A DNA stretch of 50,946 bases from Candidatus Binatia bacterium (lineage in GTDB: Bacteria > Vulcanimicrobiota > Vulcanimicrobiia > Vulcanimicrobiales > Vulcanimicrobiaceae): contig DATKMJ010000015.1 of assembly GCA_035541935.1 (NCBI GenBank), positions 1 to 50,946 of the forward strand, read 5' to 3'. Both the position numbers and the translations under genes were made by a program. Shown piece after piece: positions 6,738-15,259 of this stretch. Positions within the stretch are counted from its first letter, which is position 1. Each line of letters begins with the position of its first letter. The notes beneath the pieces were generated by a model that was given only the letters and a program-made list of their open reading frames with translations, searched no databases and had not been told where the DNA came from.

Positions 6738-8374
6738 TTGCCTATCCAGGCAAACGTCGTCGGTGGCGACGGGCTGAACGAGAACACATCATACGGGCTT
6801 GGCAGAAACACGATTCCGAAGTTCGAGTTGATCGACTGGCCAAAGACACTCAGCGTGGTCGCGCCAGAATAGATTATTACCGATGCCCCGAAGTAGGGCG
6901 TCGAGCATGTCGCTGCGCTGACGCCAGTTGTCAGCATGGTCGGTGTGGCACTCAGTGGGGTATTCTGGTCGTTGTACCCCGGACAATCGGTAATGAAGAG
7001 GTCCGCGGGGCTCCCCACGACGCTTATCGGCGGTCCGACGTAGCCAGTCATATCGCAACCCGACACCAGCACACTGCCGCTTGGGCTTGCGCTAACCAGC
7101 AACGCGTACCTTTGGACGTTGACGTTCGGCGCGGCCGGATAGCTCGGTTGAAGATTGGCTCCGATGATCTGAACGTCCGAGCAGCTCCCAGTGATCGCAA
7201 CTCCAGCCCCGTACGGGCCGTTGTTTGAATAACAGCCACCGAGAATCCTGATGTTGGAGCCGCTCGTGATCACTAGGCCATGCTGTGAACTCAGGAGCGG
7301 CGCGGCTGCTCGATTGTAGACCGTACAGTCGACGAGGGCGATGTCATTGAGGAGCTCGTTGTTGGCGCTTCCCCTCGCATCGATGTTGACAATGGCATTC
7401 ACATCACTGGAGTCGCTGGTCTTTGCCAGGATACAGCTGGTGATCTTTAGGCCGGCAGTCGTTGCGCTGGCACCCGTAGATAGTTGGATGTTTAGTGCGG
7501 TTTCCCAACATGCGATTTCGCAATTCGTAATGTGTGCAAATCTTGTGCCGTCCTGCTGTGAAAAATCGACGCCGATCGTCCATTCAAAGATCTTTACGCC
7601 GGAGACAATTGGATGCTGAGCGCTCTCGATGGAAACGCAGGTGCATCCGGTAGCTCCGCCGCTAGCGCGGGAAGTTTGGGAAAACTGCCCCGGCCCGATA
7701 ACACCGCACCGCTGACCGCCGAGGATTACCGCTTTGGTCCCGTTCGGTCCTTGAGTCGCGGAAACAGTGTAACTGATGCTACATTGCTCGAGCGTACAGG
7801 TAAGGTCCTGAGCATTGAAAGCGCACGGGCAATCCGTGAAAGTGCAGTTGATCGCCCGCGTATTCCACACTGCCGCATGGATGCAGGTGTCGGCCGCGTG
7901 GGTCGATGGGCTCCACTGGAAGGCCAAGCTGCGGAAATACATACCACCGCCGGTGTGCGTGGAGGCATTACAGTTGAAAAACGTCGAGTTGCCGGTGGCC
8001 GTTGGGGTGATGACGAAATGAAAGAAGGACGATCCGCCCATAGTCTCCAGGGGACCGCCACCCCCCGAGCCGTTGACGTCGCATTGGTCAGGTACCGCGA
8101 AGCCACTTGAGGTTGCGTGGACGGAGAAGCTTTTCTGCGGGACAAAAGCGCGGCCGCCAACTGGGCTTGCCGCGCTCATTGCGGCGAACATTCCGGTAAG
8201 CGCCGTGTCCGGCGTCCCGCCCAGCGAAGCGTAGTGCCCAAAATTGTAGATCGTCAACGCGCTGAAATCTTCGCCGTAACCAATCGAGCAACGAGGTTGC
8301 CGATCATGAAGCGAGCTCGCTTCGCGCATCGCGACCGTGTCGAGGGGTGAACGCCATAGCGAGAGAATTTCCAC
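6734..8374 (-). CDS. Right-handed parallel beta-helix protein, copy 2
   Basis: A 546-residue paralogue of 3726-5390. Shared landmarks in order: ILSLWRSPLDTVAM and RCSIGYGEDFSAL at the N-terminus, ALTGMFAAM, FAVPDQ, GSGGGG, FHFVI, FRSLAF, repeated Cys-ending coils (INCTFTDC, LEQCSI, TNCEIACWETALNI, LVDCTV), YSNNGPYGAGVAITG, IIGANLQPSYP, then TCSTPYFG and LPSPYD at the end. The frame is open back to a TTG at 8395. I chose GTG at 8374 because GGAGGT lies about 7 nt upstream and the protein then begins at the same place as copy 1. There is no signal peptide. Lower G+C than flanking genes. Adjacent to the TPR gene upstream and fused by GTGA overlap to the propeller lipoprotein downstream. Confidence 0.82.
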   Translation of the reverse strand: MEILSLWRSPLDTVAMREASSLHDRQPRCSIGYGEDFSALTIYNFGHYASLGGTPDTALTGMFAAMSAASPVGGRAFVPQKSFSVHATSSGFAVPDQCDVNGSGGGGPLETMGGSSFFHFVITPTATGNSTFFNCNASTHTGGGMYFRSLAFQWSPSTHAADTCIHAAVWNTRAINCTFTDCPCAFNAQDLTCTLEQCSISYTVSATQGPNGTKAVILGGQRCGVIGPGQFSQTSRASGGATGCTCVSIESAQHPIVSGVKIFEWTIGVDFSQQDGTRFAHITNCEIACWETALNIQLSTGASATTAGLKITSCILAKTSDSSDVNAIVNIDARGSANNELLNDIALVDCTVYNRAAAPLLSSQHGLVITSGSNIRILGGCYSNNGPYGAGVAITGSCSDVQIIGANLQPSYPAAPNVNVQRYALLVSASPSGSVLVSGCDMTGYVGPPISVVGSPADLFITDCPGYNDQNTPLSATPTMLTTGVSAATCSTPYFGASVIIYSGATTLSVFGQSINSNFGIVFLPSPYDVFSFSPSPPTTFAWIGK

Positions 8375-8416
8375 GGCGGGTACCTCCAGCCCCAATGGAC
8401 TACCGGAAGACTACGC

Positions 8417-8425
8417 GGGGGGGGG
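8417..8425. repeat. G9/C9 homopolymer tract between the TPR gene and beta-helix copy 2
   Basis: Nine consecutive G on the plus strand (C on the coding strand) lie in the 66-nt spacer between the TPR stop (8441) and the beta-helix start (8374). Such tracts can change length by slipped-strand mispairing, which might alter coupling or leader structure, but the tract is outside both coding frames. Confidence 0.6.
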
Positions 8426-8440
8426 ATTCCTTCCTTCTTG

Positions 8441-9637
8441 CTACTGGGGCGCCGTCTGCGGCGCTTGCATCAAGCGCTGCGTCTCTTCTTTTGCGATCTG
8501 GGCGACGTCGGGGTCGAGCGACGTTTCGGCGGCCTTGAGCTGGTCGAGCGCGAGCGCCTTCTCGCCTTGCGCGGCGTACGCTCGCGCGAGCAGGTAGTGG
8601 ACGCGCCCGTCGTACGGCGCCGCGGCAACGCCTTTGATCAACGCGGCCTGCGCGAGCGGGTAGAGCCCGTTGTGCTCGTAGTCGATGCCGAGGTTCACGT
8701 ATGACTCGGGAACGTACGGATTGACGGAGATCGCCTCGACGTAATACGTCACCGCGCGCTTCCAGTCGCCGTGATAATCGGCGAGGTAGCCGAAGTTCAC
8801 GATCGCCTCGGGACGCTCGGGCTCCAGGCGATGCGCGATCTTGAACTGGTCGAGCGCCCCGTCGTACTCTCCCGCTTGAATCTTCGCCACGCCGAGATTG
8901 TCGCGGCACGCGTAGTTGACGACGTCGACGTTGAGGCAGTCGTTGAGGTACCGCGTCGCGTCCGCGTAATCGTGCATGTCGAGGTAGGCCATGCCCAGCC
9001 CGTTGAGCGCCGGAACCGAGCGTCCGTCGCTGTCGAGCGCGCGGCGAAAATAGACGATCGCATCCCCGGGACGGCGGATCGTCTCGTAGATCTCCCCCAG
9101 CTCCTCCTGGATATCCGAGTCGTTTGGCTCCGCGACCGCGAGGCGTTCCATCTCGGCGCGATACTGCGCGAGATCGCCCTTGCGCAGATGGAGCATGACG
9201 AGGTCGCGAATTGAATCGGTTCCGGGAAGCGCGCTGTTGAACTGCGCGATCGCGTCGTCGACGCGATTCTGCGTCGCATAGACGACGCCGAGCCGGTTAT
9301 GCGTCTCCTTGTCGTGCGGGTTGCGCGCGAGCAGCTGCTGGTAGACGGCTTCCGCGCGGTCGAAATGCCCCTGACGGTAGTAGAGGTCGCCGAGAAAGCG
9401 CGCCGCTTCGGGCGCGTCGGGATGCGTCGCGACGAAGGCCGCGAGCGCCTCGACCGCCGCGTCCATCTGGCCCGCAGCGATCAGCTCGCGCGCGTACGTG
9501 ATCGCCGCTTGCTGGTCGGCCATCTTGTGGGCGTCGGCGTTGAGGATGACGTTCTCCGCGGGCGCCGGAAGGGCCGTGACGGCAAAGGCCGGCAGCAGCG
9601 CCGCGAGGGCTAGGGCAACGAGGGGGCTGCGCTTCAT
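8441..9637 (-). CDS. Exported TPR-repeat protein
   Basis: A 398-residue protein with an N-terminal signal peptide (MKRSPLVALALAALLPAFAV..., probably cleaved after about residue 28) and then tandem tetratricopeptide repeats covering nearly the whole mature chain. Clear units include EAARFLGDLYYRQGHFDRAE, THNRLGVVYATQNRVDDAI, PALNGLGMAYLDMHDYADA, EAIVNFGYLADYHGDWKRA and ESYVNLGIDYEHNGLYPLA. TPRs mediate protein-protein contacts; this one would act in the periplasm or at the outer membrane. I chose ATG 9637 over 9667 because GGTGAGGT lies just before it and the signal peptide then starts correctly. A TATAGT -10-like element lies at 9656-9661 (minus strand) without a convincing -35. It follows nuoN by 59 nt and precedes the beta-helix operon, so it could be read from either the nuo promoter or its own. 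Confidence 0.82.
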   Translation of the reverse strand: MKRSPLVALALAALLPAFAVTALPAPAENVILNADAHKMADQQAAITYARELIAAGQMDAAVEALAAFVATHPDAPEAARFLGDLYYRQGHFDRAEAVYQQLLARNPHDKETHNRLGVVYATQNRVDDAIAQFNSALPGTDSIRDLVMLHLRKGDLAQYRAEMERLAVAEPNDSDIQEELGEIYETIRRPGDAIVYFRRALDSDGRSVPALNGLGMAYLDMHDYADATRYLNDCLNVDVVNYACRDNLGVAKIQAGEYDGALDQFKIAHRLEPERPEAIVNFGYLADYHGDWKRAVTYYVEAISVNPYVPESYVNLGIDYEHNGLYPLAQAALIKGVAAAPYDGRVHYLLARAYAAQGEKALALDQLKAAETSLDPDVAQIAKEETQRLMQAPQTAPQ

Positions 9638-9696
9638 GGCATGTACCTCACCTTTACTATAGCGCATTGAGCGGGTGGGCCGTGACGCGGGCGAGG

Positions 9697-11124
9697 CTAC
9701 CGGACGAGGGGCAGAACGTTGCTCGGGGTCAGCGGGTAGAACGCCATTACGACGACGAGCACGGCGCAGATCGCGGCGCTCGCCCAGACGAGCGGCACGA
9801 ACGGCCGGAGGTCGCGCACCGGTCCCGCTTCTTCAGGCGCGTACATCGCGCGAATCACCTTCGCGTAGGCGTAGAGCGAGATGGCGGTGCCGGCAACGAG
9901 GAGCGCCGCAAGCCAGGCATAGCCGCTCGTCACGCTCGTCGCCAGAATCAGGATCTTTCCGAGGAAGCCCGCAGTCGGCGGCAGCCCGGCCAGGCCGAGC
10001 AGAAAGACCGTCATCGCCGCGGCGAGCCACGGGCGCCTGCGCCCCAAGCCGCGATAGTTGGCGATCTGCGCGCCCTCTTCTCCTTCGCCCGAGATCGCAG
10101 CCGCCACGGCGAACGCGCCGAGGTTCATGAACGCGTACGCGGTCAGATAGAAGATCGCGTACCGGAGACCGAGCGCCGTGCCGCCGGCGAGCGCGACGAG
10201 GATGTAACCGACCTGCGCGATGCCCGAATAACCGAGCAGCCTTTTGAGATCGGTCTGCGCGAGCATGCCGACGTTGCCGGCGATCATCGAGATGCCCGCT
10301 GCGACCCAGACGGGGAGCAAAATTGCTTCCGACGTTCCCGCCGGAAGTGCGGCATACGCGAAGCGCGCGAAGACCGCGAGCACGCCCGCCTTCGTCGCAA
10401 CGCTCATGAACGCGGTCACCGGCAGCGGCGCGCCTTCGAAAACGTCCGGCGTCCACGCGTGGAAGGGCACGAGGCTCAACTTAAAGACGAGCCCGATCAA
10501 GAACATGCCGGCCCCCAGCCAGAAGAGCGGATTGTAGACGAGCAGCGGCCCGGTGAGATCGGCCAGCGCGACGCTGCCGGTCGCACCGAAGAGCAGCGCG
10601 CTGCCGAAGATCAGAAAACCGCTCGCCGTCGAGCTGAGGATCAGATACTTGATCGCCGATTCGCGCGCCGTCTTTCGATCCACCGCGCCGCAGAGCGCGT
10701 AGAGCCCCAGCGAGAGCAGCTCGAGCCCGAGGAAGATCATGATGAGATTCGCGGCGCCCGCCATCAGCATCGCGCCGCAGGCGCTCCAGAGCATGATCGC
10801 GATCGGGCCGGCGACGCGCTCCCCGCCAAGCGCCCCGTAGAGAATCAGCGAGCCCGCCGCCGCGATCAAGATGATCTCTTGGAAGACCGTGGCGAAACCG
10901 CCGGTCAAGAAGCCGCCGTAGAACGCATCGTGCGGGTGGCCGAACTGGCGCGCGGCCAGATACGCGGCGACGGCCGTTCCGATCAGGCCGATCGCAATGC
11001 AGAGGCCGCGCGGCTCGTCGCGCCCCGAGAACAGATCGGCGACGAGCACGAGCAGCGCGGTAATGGCGACGACGCTCACCGGCATAATCGCCGCCCAGTC
11101 GGCGTGCGTGAACGGCATCGTCAT
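9697..11124 (-). CDS. nuoN: NADH-quinone oxidoreductase subunit N
   Basis: Antiporter-like membrane subunit of complex I, 475 residues, many hydrophobic helices. It belongs to the proton-pumping arm with NuoL and NuoM. Family features: the conserved block FKLSLVPFHAWTPDVFEGAPLPVTAFMSVATKAG, with lysine and proline in the central half-channel helix, and LKRLLGYSGIAQVGYILVAL in the middle. The frame extends upstream to 11205 but MTMPFTHADWAAIMPVSVV is the natural N-terminus and its ATG overlaps the nuoM stop (ATGA at 11121-11124). It is the last gene of the nuo operon. Confidence 0.95.
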   Translation of the reverse strand: MTMPFTHADWAAIMPVSVVAITALLVLVADLFSGRDEPRGLCIAIGLIGTAVAAYLAARQFGHPHDAFYGGFLTGGFATVFQEIILIAAAGSLILYGALGGERVAGPIAIMLWSACGAMLMAGAANLIMIFLGLELLSLGLYALCGAVDRKTARESAIKYLILSSTASGFLIFGSALLFGATGSVALADLTGPLLVYNPLFWLGAGMFLIGLVFKLSLVPFHAWTPDVFEGAPLPVTAFMSVATKAGVLAVFARFAYAALPAGTSEAILLPVWVAAGISMIAGNVGMLAQTDLKRLLGYSGIAQVGYILVALAGGTALGLRYAIFYLTAYAFMNLGAFAVAAAISGEGEEGAQIANYRGLGRRRPWLAAAMTVFLLGLAGLPPTAGFLGKILILATSVTSGYAWLAALLVAGTAISLYAYAKVIRAMYAPEEAGPVRDLRPFVPLVWASAAICAVLVVVMAFYPLTPSNVLPLVR

Positions 11125-12494
11125 GGGCGCAGCAGCGGCGCCGGATAGACGCCGAGGACGACGAGCGCGGCGAGCAGCGGCGAGACCGCGAGCGCCTCGA
11201 CCCACGTGAGATCGGCGCGCACCGGCTCGTCCGCGCGCTCCGGCCCGTTCATAAGGTCTTGATAGAGGCGAATCATGTACGCGGCGGCGAGCACGATCGC
11301 GACGAGCGCGACGATCACCGGCCAGACGTAGCCGGCCTGATAGACGCCGATGAGAATCACCAACTCGCCGACGAAACCGGCGAGGCCCGGCAGTCCGAGC
11401 GCTGCGAGCGCCGCGATGCAGAGCGCGCCGGCGAGCCGCGGATTGCGCCCGCCCAATCCGCCGAGACGGAGCAGCGAGCGCGTCCCCTCACGTTCTTCGA
11501 GGTAGCCGAGCACGAGGAAGAGCGCCGCCGAGAAGAGTCCGTGCGCGACGATGTAGACGAGCGCGCCTTTGAGCGCCAAGGCGTTGCCCGAGGCGACGGC
11601 AATCCCGATCAAGCCGAGATGCGAGAGGGATGAGTACGCGACGATTCGCTTCGCGTCGGTCTGGACGAGCGCGATGACCGCGCCGTAGATCAGCGAGATC
11701 GCGCCGAGCACCATCAGCGGCTGCGCGTACTGGCGAACGTAGTCGGGCAGCAGCGCGAGCGCGATCGCCAGAAATCCGTAGAGCCCGGCCTTCGACTGCA
11801 CGGCCGAGACGACCGCGACCATCGGCGACGGCAGCGCCCCGTACGTCGGCGGCATCCACGTGTGCAGCGGCCAGACCGGCGTCTTCACCAAGAACGCGAA
11901 CGCGAAGCCGGCGTAGATCCACTCGGCCCAACTCCCGACGAGATGCACGCCGCCGCGACCGATCACGTCGGTCGAACCGTAGATCACGCCGAAGGCGGCG
12001 GTCGCGACGAGCAGCGTCAGGCCGCCCGCGAAGTTGTAGATGAAATAGCGCCACGCGGTCGCGGGATGCTCGCCCCAGCCGACGAGCCCGAAGAAGACCG
12101 GCACGAGCATGAGATCCCAGAAGAGCGCGAAGACGAGCAGATCGCGCGCGAGGAAGAGGCCGAGCATCGTGCCTTCGAGCATGAGCATGAGTGCGACGAA
12201 GTCGCGCGTGCGCGCCACGCGCACGGAAGCGATCGCGCAGGCGGTCGAGACGGCGAGCAGCAGCGCGATCCAGAACGACGTCTGCGTCGCCCCGAAGTGA
12301 AACGCCGCGGTGAACGGACGCGAGAGCCAATGCCGGGTCCACTGCGAGTGTCCGCCGGCGATGAGCGTCGCGACGGTCGCCGCCGCAACGGCCGTTCCGA
12401 GCAGACGCGAGAGCGCGCGATCGTTGCGCGGCAGCAAGAAGAGCAACGCGCCCGCGGCGATCGGCAGCAGAATCGTGACGAGCACGAGCGGCAT
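11121..12494 (-). CDS. nuoM: NADH-quinone oxidoreductase subunit M
   Basis: Antiporter-like subunit of the complex I membrane arm, 457 residues, somewhat shorter than the roughly 500 of the E. coli protein. Starts MPLVLVTILLPIAAGALLFLLP; key segments are LMLEGTMLGLFLARDLLVFALFWDLMLVPVFFGLVGWG (first half, with the conserved membrane glutamate) and FLVKTPVWPLHTWMPPTYGALPSPMVAVVSAVQSKAGLYGFL. The start ATG shares one base with the nuoL TGA (TGATG). The same frame is open far upstream as an antisense-like shadow through nuoL, which is not coding. Confidence 0.95.
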   Translation of the reverse strand: MPLVLVTILLPIAAGALLFLLPRNDRALSRLLGTAVAAATVATLIAGGHSQWTRHWLSRPFTAAFHFGATQTSFWIALLLAVSTACAIASVRVARTRDFVALMLMLEGTMLGLFLARDLLVFALFWDLMLVPVFFGLVGWGEHPATAWRYFIYNFAGGLTLLVATAAFGVIYGSTDVIGRGGVHLVGSWAEWIYAGFAFAFLVKTPVWPLHTWMPPTYGALPSPMVAVVSAVQSKAGLYGFLAIALALLPDYVRQYAQPLMVLGAISLIYGAVIALVQTDAKRIVAYSSLSHLGLIGIAVASGNALALKGALVYIVAHGLFSAALFLVLGYLEEREGTRSLLRLGGLGGRNPRLAGALCIAALAALGLPGLAGFVGELVILIGVYQAGYVWPVIVALVAIVLAAAYMIRLYQDLMNGPERADEPVRADLTWVEALAVSPLLAALVVLGVYPAPLLRP

Positions 12495-14371
12495 CAACGG
12501 CCGACTCCGACGAACGCGTAGTAGATGATGAAGCAGGCCGCACCGAAGGCGAGCAGCAGCGCGTACGCCCGTACCAGACCGTTCTGAAACGAGCGCACGA
12601 CCTCGCCGAGCCGGCGCGCCCAGAGCGCGACGTCGCGGACGACGCCGTCGATCACCTGCGGGTCGAGCACGCGCCCGCAGAGGTCGCCGAGCCGCTGCGC
12701 GGGTCGAACGAAGAGCGCTTCGACGATCGCGTCGGCGTAGAAGAGATTCGTCAAGATCGCGGGCATCGCGCGGCTCTCCGCCTCGAGACGCGCCGGCGCA
12801 TCGCGCCGCGCCGGCTCGGTTGCGTAACGCCGCCACGCGATCGCAAATCCGATCAGCACGACGACGAAGACGATCGCCGACGTGGCTCCCTCGGATATCG
12901 GCGGCGCCGCGACGGCCGCGTTCTGCTCTCCGAAGAGCGGTGCGAAGAAGCGCGCCCACGGCGAAGCCTCGCCGCCGGACATCAACGCCGCGCCGATTGC
13001 AACGCTGGGCAGCACCAGGATCGCGACCGGCACGTTCATAATCCAACCCGGCTTGTGAAGGTGATCGGCGTCGAGATCGCCGCGATACTCGCCTAAGAAC
13101 GCGACGAAGAGCAGCCGGAACATGTAATAGGCCGTGATGCCGGCGGTGACGACGCCGACGGCGTAGAGCCACGGATGACCGTGCGCGAGCGCGCCGTAGA
13201 TCACTTGATCTTTCGAGAAGAATCCGCTGAAGAGCGGTACGCCGCAAATCGAAAATACCGCCGTCAGCATCGCCCAGAACGCGAACGGCATCCGCCGCCA
13301 CAGGCCGCCCATCTTGCGGATGTCCTGCTCGTTGGCGAGCGCGTGGATCACGAGCCCCGCCGTTAGGAAGAGTTGCGCCTTGAAGAACGCGTGCGTGAAG
13401 AAGTGCGCGACGCCGCCCTCGTAGGCGCCGACGCCGACGCCCATCATCATGTAGCCGATCTGCGACATCGTCGAGTAGGCGAGAATCTTCTTGATGTCCC
13501 ACTGCGAGGTTCCGAGGATCGCGCCGGCGAGCGCCGTTATCCCGCCGATCGTGCCGACGAGCATCTGCGCCTGCGCGCTGTGGTCCCAGAGCGGGGCGCA
13601 GCGCGCGACGAGATAGACGCCCGCGGTCACCATCGTCGCGGCATGGATCAAGGCGGATACCGGCGTTGGGCCTTCCATCGCGTCGGGCAGCCAGGTGTGC
13701 AGCGGCACCTGGGCCGATTTCGCGGCGGCGCCGATGAAGAGCGCGACGCAGATCGCGAAGAGCAGCCCCGATCCGAAGGTTCCGGCGGCCCCGAAGGTCG
13801 CGGCGTAGCCGATCGCGTGGACGTGCGCGAAGATCAGGAAGATCGCGAACATCACGCCGGCGTCGCCGACGACGTTGATGACGAACGCCTTGCGGGCCGC
13901 AGCGACGGCCGTCGGCCGTTCGAACCAGAAGCCGATCAGGAAGTACGAGGCGAGACCGACGAGCCCCCAGCCGACGAGCAGCCCGACGAAGTTGTCCGAG
14001 AGCACGAGCGTGAGCATCGCGAAGACGAAGAAACTCATGTACGCGAAGAAGCGCGCCTCGGCGCGGTCGCCCTCCATGTAGCCGATCGAGTAGAAGACGA
14101 TCAGGAAACCGACGCCGGTGATGACGAGCGTCCAGAGCAACGAGAGCGGGTCGAGCAGCAGGCCGAACTCGAAGCCGCGCATCCACGAGAGCAGCGGCTG
14201 CGTCGCGGAGCCCCACGAGAGCACCGTCAGCACGAACGACGCGCCGACGACGGCCGATACGAGCCATCCCGCCGCGGAGCGCAGTTGCGGCCCGAACGCC
14301 CAGCAGACGATCGCGCCCGCCAGCGGCAGCAACCAGAGCGCGACGAGCAGCGGATGCGTGACGCTAGCCAT
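12494..14371 (-). CDS. nuoL: NADH-quinone oxidoreductase subunit L
   Basis: The largest antiporter-like subunit, 625 residues, carrying about 16 hydrophobic helices and the long lateral helix near the C-terminus. Diagnostic segments: FIGAAAKSAQVPLHTWLPDAMEGPTPVSALIHAATMVTAGVYL and AYSTMSQIGYMMMGVGVGAYEGGVAHFFTHAFFKAQLFL, with the half-channel Lys and His residues. The start ATG is 8 nt inside the nuoK gene. The C-terminal residues are followed immediately by the nuoM start. Confidence 0.95.
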   Translation of the reverse strand: MASVTHPLLVALWLLPLAGAIVCWAFGPQLRSAAGWLVSAVVGASFVLTVLSWGSATQPLLSWMRGFEFGLLLDPLSLLWTLVITGVGFLIVFYSIGYMEGDRAEARFFAYMSFFVFAMLTLVLSDNFVGLLVGWGLVGLASYFLIGFWFERPTAVAAARKAFVINVVGDAGVMFAIFLIFAHVHAIGYAATFGAAGTFGSGLLFAICVALFIGAAAKSAQVPLHTWLPDAMEGPTPVSALIHAATMVTAGVYLVARCAPLWDHSAQAQMLVGTIGGITALAGAILGTSQWDIKKILAYSTMSQIGYMMMGVGVGAYEGGVAHFFTHAFFKAQLFLTAGLVIHALANEQDIRKMGGLWRRMPFAFWAMLTAVFSICGVPLFSGFFSKDQVIYGALAHGHPWLYAVGVVTAGITAYYMFRLLFVAFLGEYRGDLDADHLHKPGWIMNVPVAILVLPSVAIGAALMSGGEASPWARFFAPLFGEQNAAVAAPPISEGATSAIVFVVVLIGFAIAWRRYATEPARRDAPARLEAESRAMPAILTNLFYADAIVEALFVRPAQRLGDLCGRVLDPQVIDGVVRDVALWARRLGEVVRSFQNGLVRAYALLLAFGAACFIIYYAFVGVGR

Positions 14372-14672
14372 GCAGCGCGCTCACCTCGTCGACGTCGACG
14401 TATTTTTCGGGCCGGAAGGTGGCGACGACGATCGCCAATCCGATTGCGGCCTCGGCCGCGGCGACGGTGATCACCAAGAACGCGAAGATCTGGCCGGCGT
14501 TATGCAGCCAGAGGCGCGCGAAGGCGATGAAGAGCAGGTTGGCGGCGTTGAACATCAGCTCGATGCTCATCAGCATGATCAGCGGATTGCGCCGCACGAT
14601 GACGCCGAGAACGCCGATGAAAAAGAGAACCGCGGCGAGCGCGAGGTAGTGGCCGATCGGCGCCGCCATCAT
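14364..14672 (-). CDS. nuoK: NADH-quinone oxidoreductase subunit K
   Basis: A 102-residue, three-helix subunit of the complex I membrane arm. The conserved core is visible: GHYLALAAVLFFIGVLGVIVRRNPLIMLMSIELMFNAANLLFIAF, with the membrane-embedded Glu in SIELM, and a second Glu in ITVAAAEAAIGLAIVV. These two glutamates form part of the proton path near the quinone site. The start overlaps the nuoJ stop (ATGA) and the end overlaps nuoL by 8 nt. The first two codons are both ATG. Confidence 0.96.
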   Translation of the reverse strand: MMAAPIGHYLALAAVLFFIGVLGVIVRRNPLIMLMSIELMFNAANLLFIAFARLWLHNAGQIFAFLVITVAAAEAAIGLAIVVATFRPEKYVDVDEVSALHG

Positions 14673-15259
14673 CCCTTGCCCTCGCGCAGAATCGCTTCGC
14701 GCATCGCGCGGTCGGTTCTCGCCTGCAGACGGCGCGCGTCGGGCGGCTCGCGCATCTGCTCGCCGCCGACGGTGATCACGCCGATGACCGCGACCATGAG
14801 AATCAGCGCCGTCGCTTCGAAGGGCAGCAGCTGCACGGTGAAGAGCGCGGTGCCGAAATCGGCGACGCTGCCAAAGACGCCGGGCGCGCCGACCGGCCCA
14901 CCGACGCGCGCGGGCGGCATCAGCGCCTTCGACGCGGCGTAGACGAGAAACGCAAAGCCTGCGAACGCGACGATCCCGGCGGGGAGCGCGATCTTCGGCA
15001 GGCGGTTCGGTCCCATCGCAAACGGCGAGACGCCGCTGCTGAGCAGCGCGATGACGAAGACGAAGAGCACGAGGATCGCGCCCGAGTAGACGATGATCTG
15101 GATGACGGCGAGAAACTCGGCCGAGAGCGTGATATAGAGCACGGCGAGCGCCGCGAAGTTCAGCAGCAGCGCGACGACGCTGTAGACCGGCTTGCTCGCC
15201 GAGATCGTCCAGACGGCGCTCGCCACGAGAATCGCCGCCAGCACCCAGAATCCGATCAT
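14669..15259 (-). CDS. nuoJ: NADH-quinone oxidoreductase subunit J
   Basis: A 196-residue membrane subunit. Five hydrophobic helices are visible, with the family core LLLNFAALAVLYITLSAEFLAVIQIIVYSGAILVLFVFVIALL including the glutamate and tyrosine of the third helix. The C-terminal tail (QMREPPDARRLQARTDRAMREAILREGKG) is charged and cytosolic. Its ATG overlaps the nuoI TGA (15256-15259), and its own stop overlaps nuoK. Confidence 0.95.
   Translation of the reverse strand: MIGFWVLAAILVASAVWTISASKPVYSVVALLLNFAALAVLYITLSAEFLAVIQIIVYSGAILVLFVFVIALLSSGVSPFAMGPNRLPKIALPAGIVAFAGFAFLVYAASKALMPPARVGGPVGAPGVFGSVADFGTALFTVQLLPFEATALILMVAVIGVITVGGEQMREPPDARRLQARTDRAMREAILREGKG

Noticed and set aside
7613-8110. 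165-residue plus-strand frame within beta-helix copy 2
   Set aside because: Antisense to the beta-helix gene, no RBS and no similarity to known proteins.
3726-8374. Prophage tail-spike region
   Set aside because: The beta-helix proteins resemble tail spikes, but no capsid, tail, integrase, lysis or terminase gene is nearby.
11125-11205. Longer NuoN start at 11205
   Set aside because: Arg/Ala-rich stretch overlapping nuoM; the ATGA overlap at 11121-11124 gives a normal NuoN N-terminus.
11121-14267. A 1048-residue open frame that would fuse a novel protein to NuoM
   Set aside because: The upstream part is an Arg/Asp-rich shadow of nuoL; only the NuoM portion from 12494 is coding.
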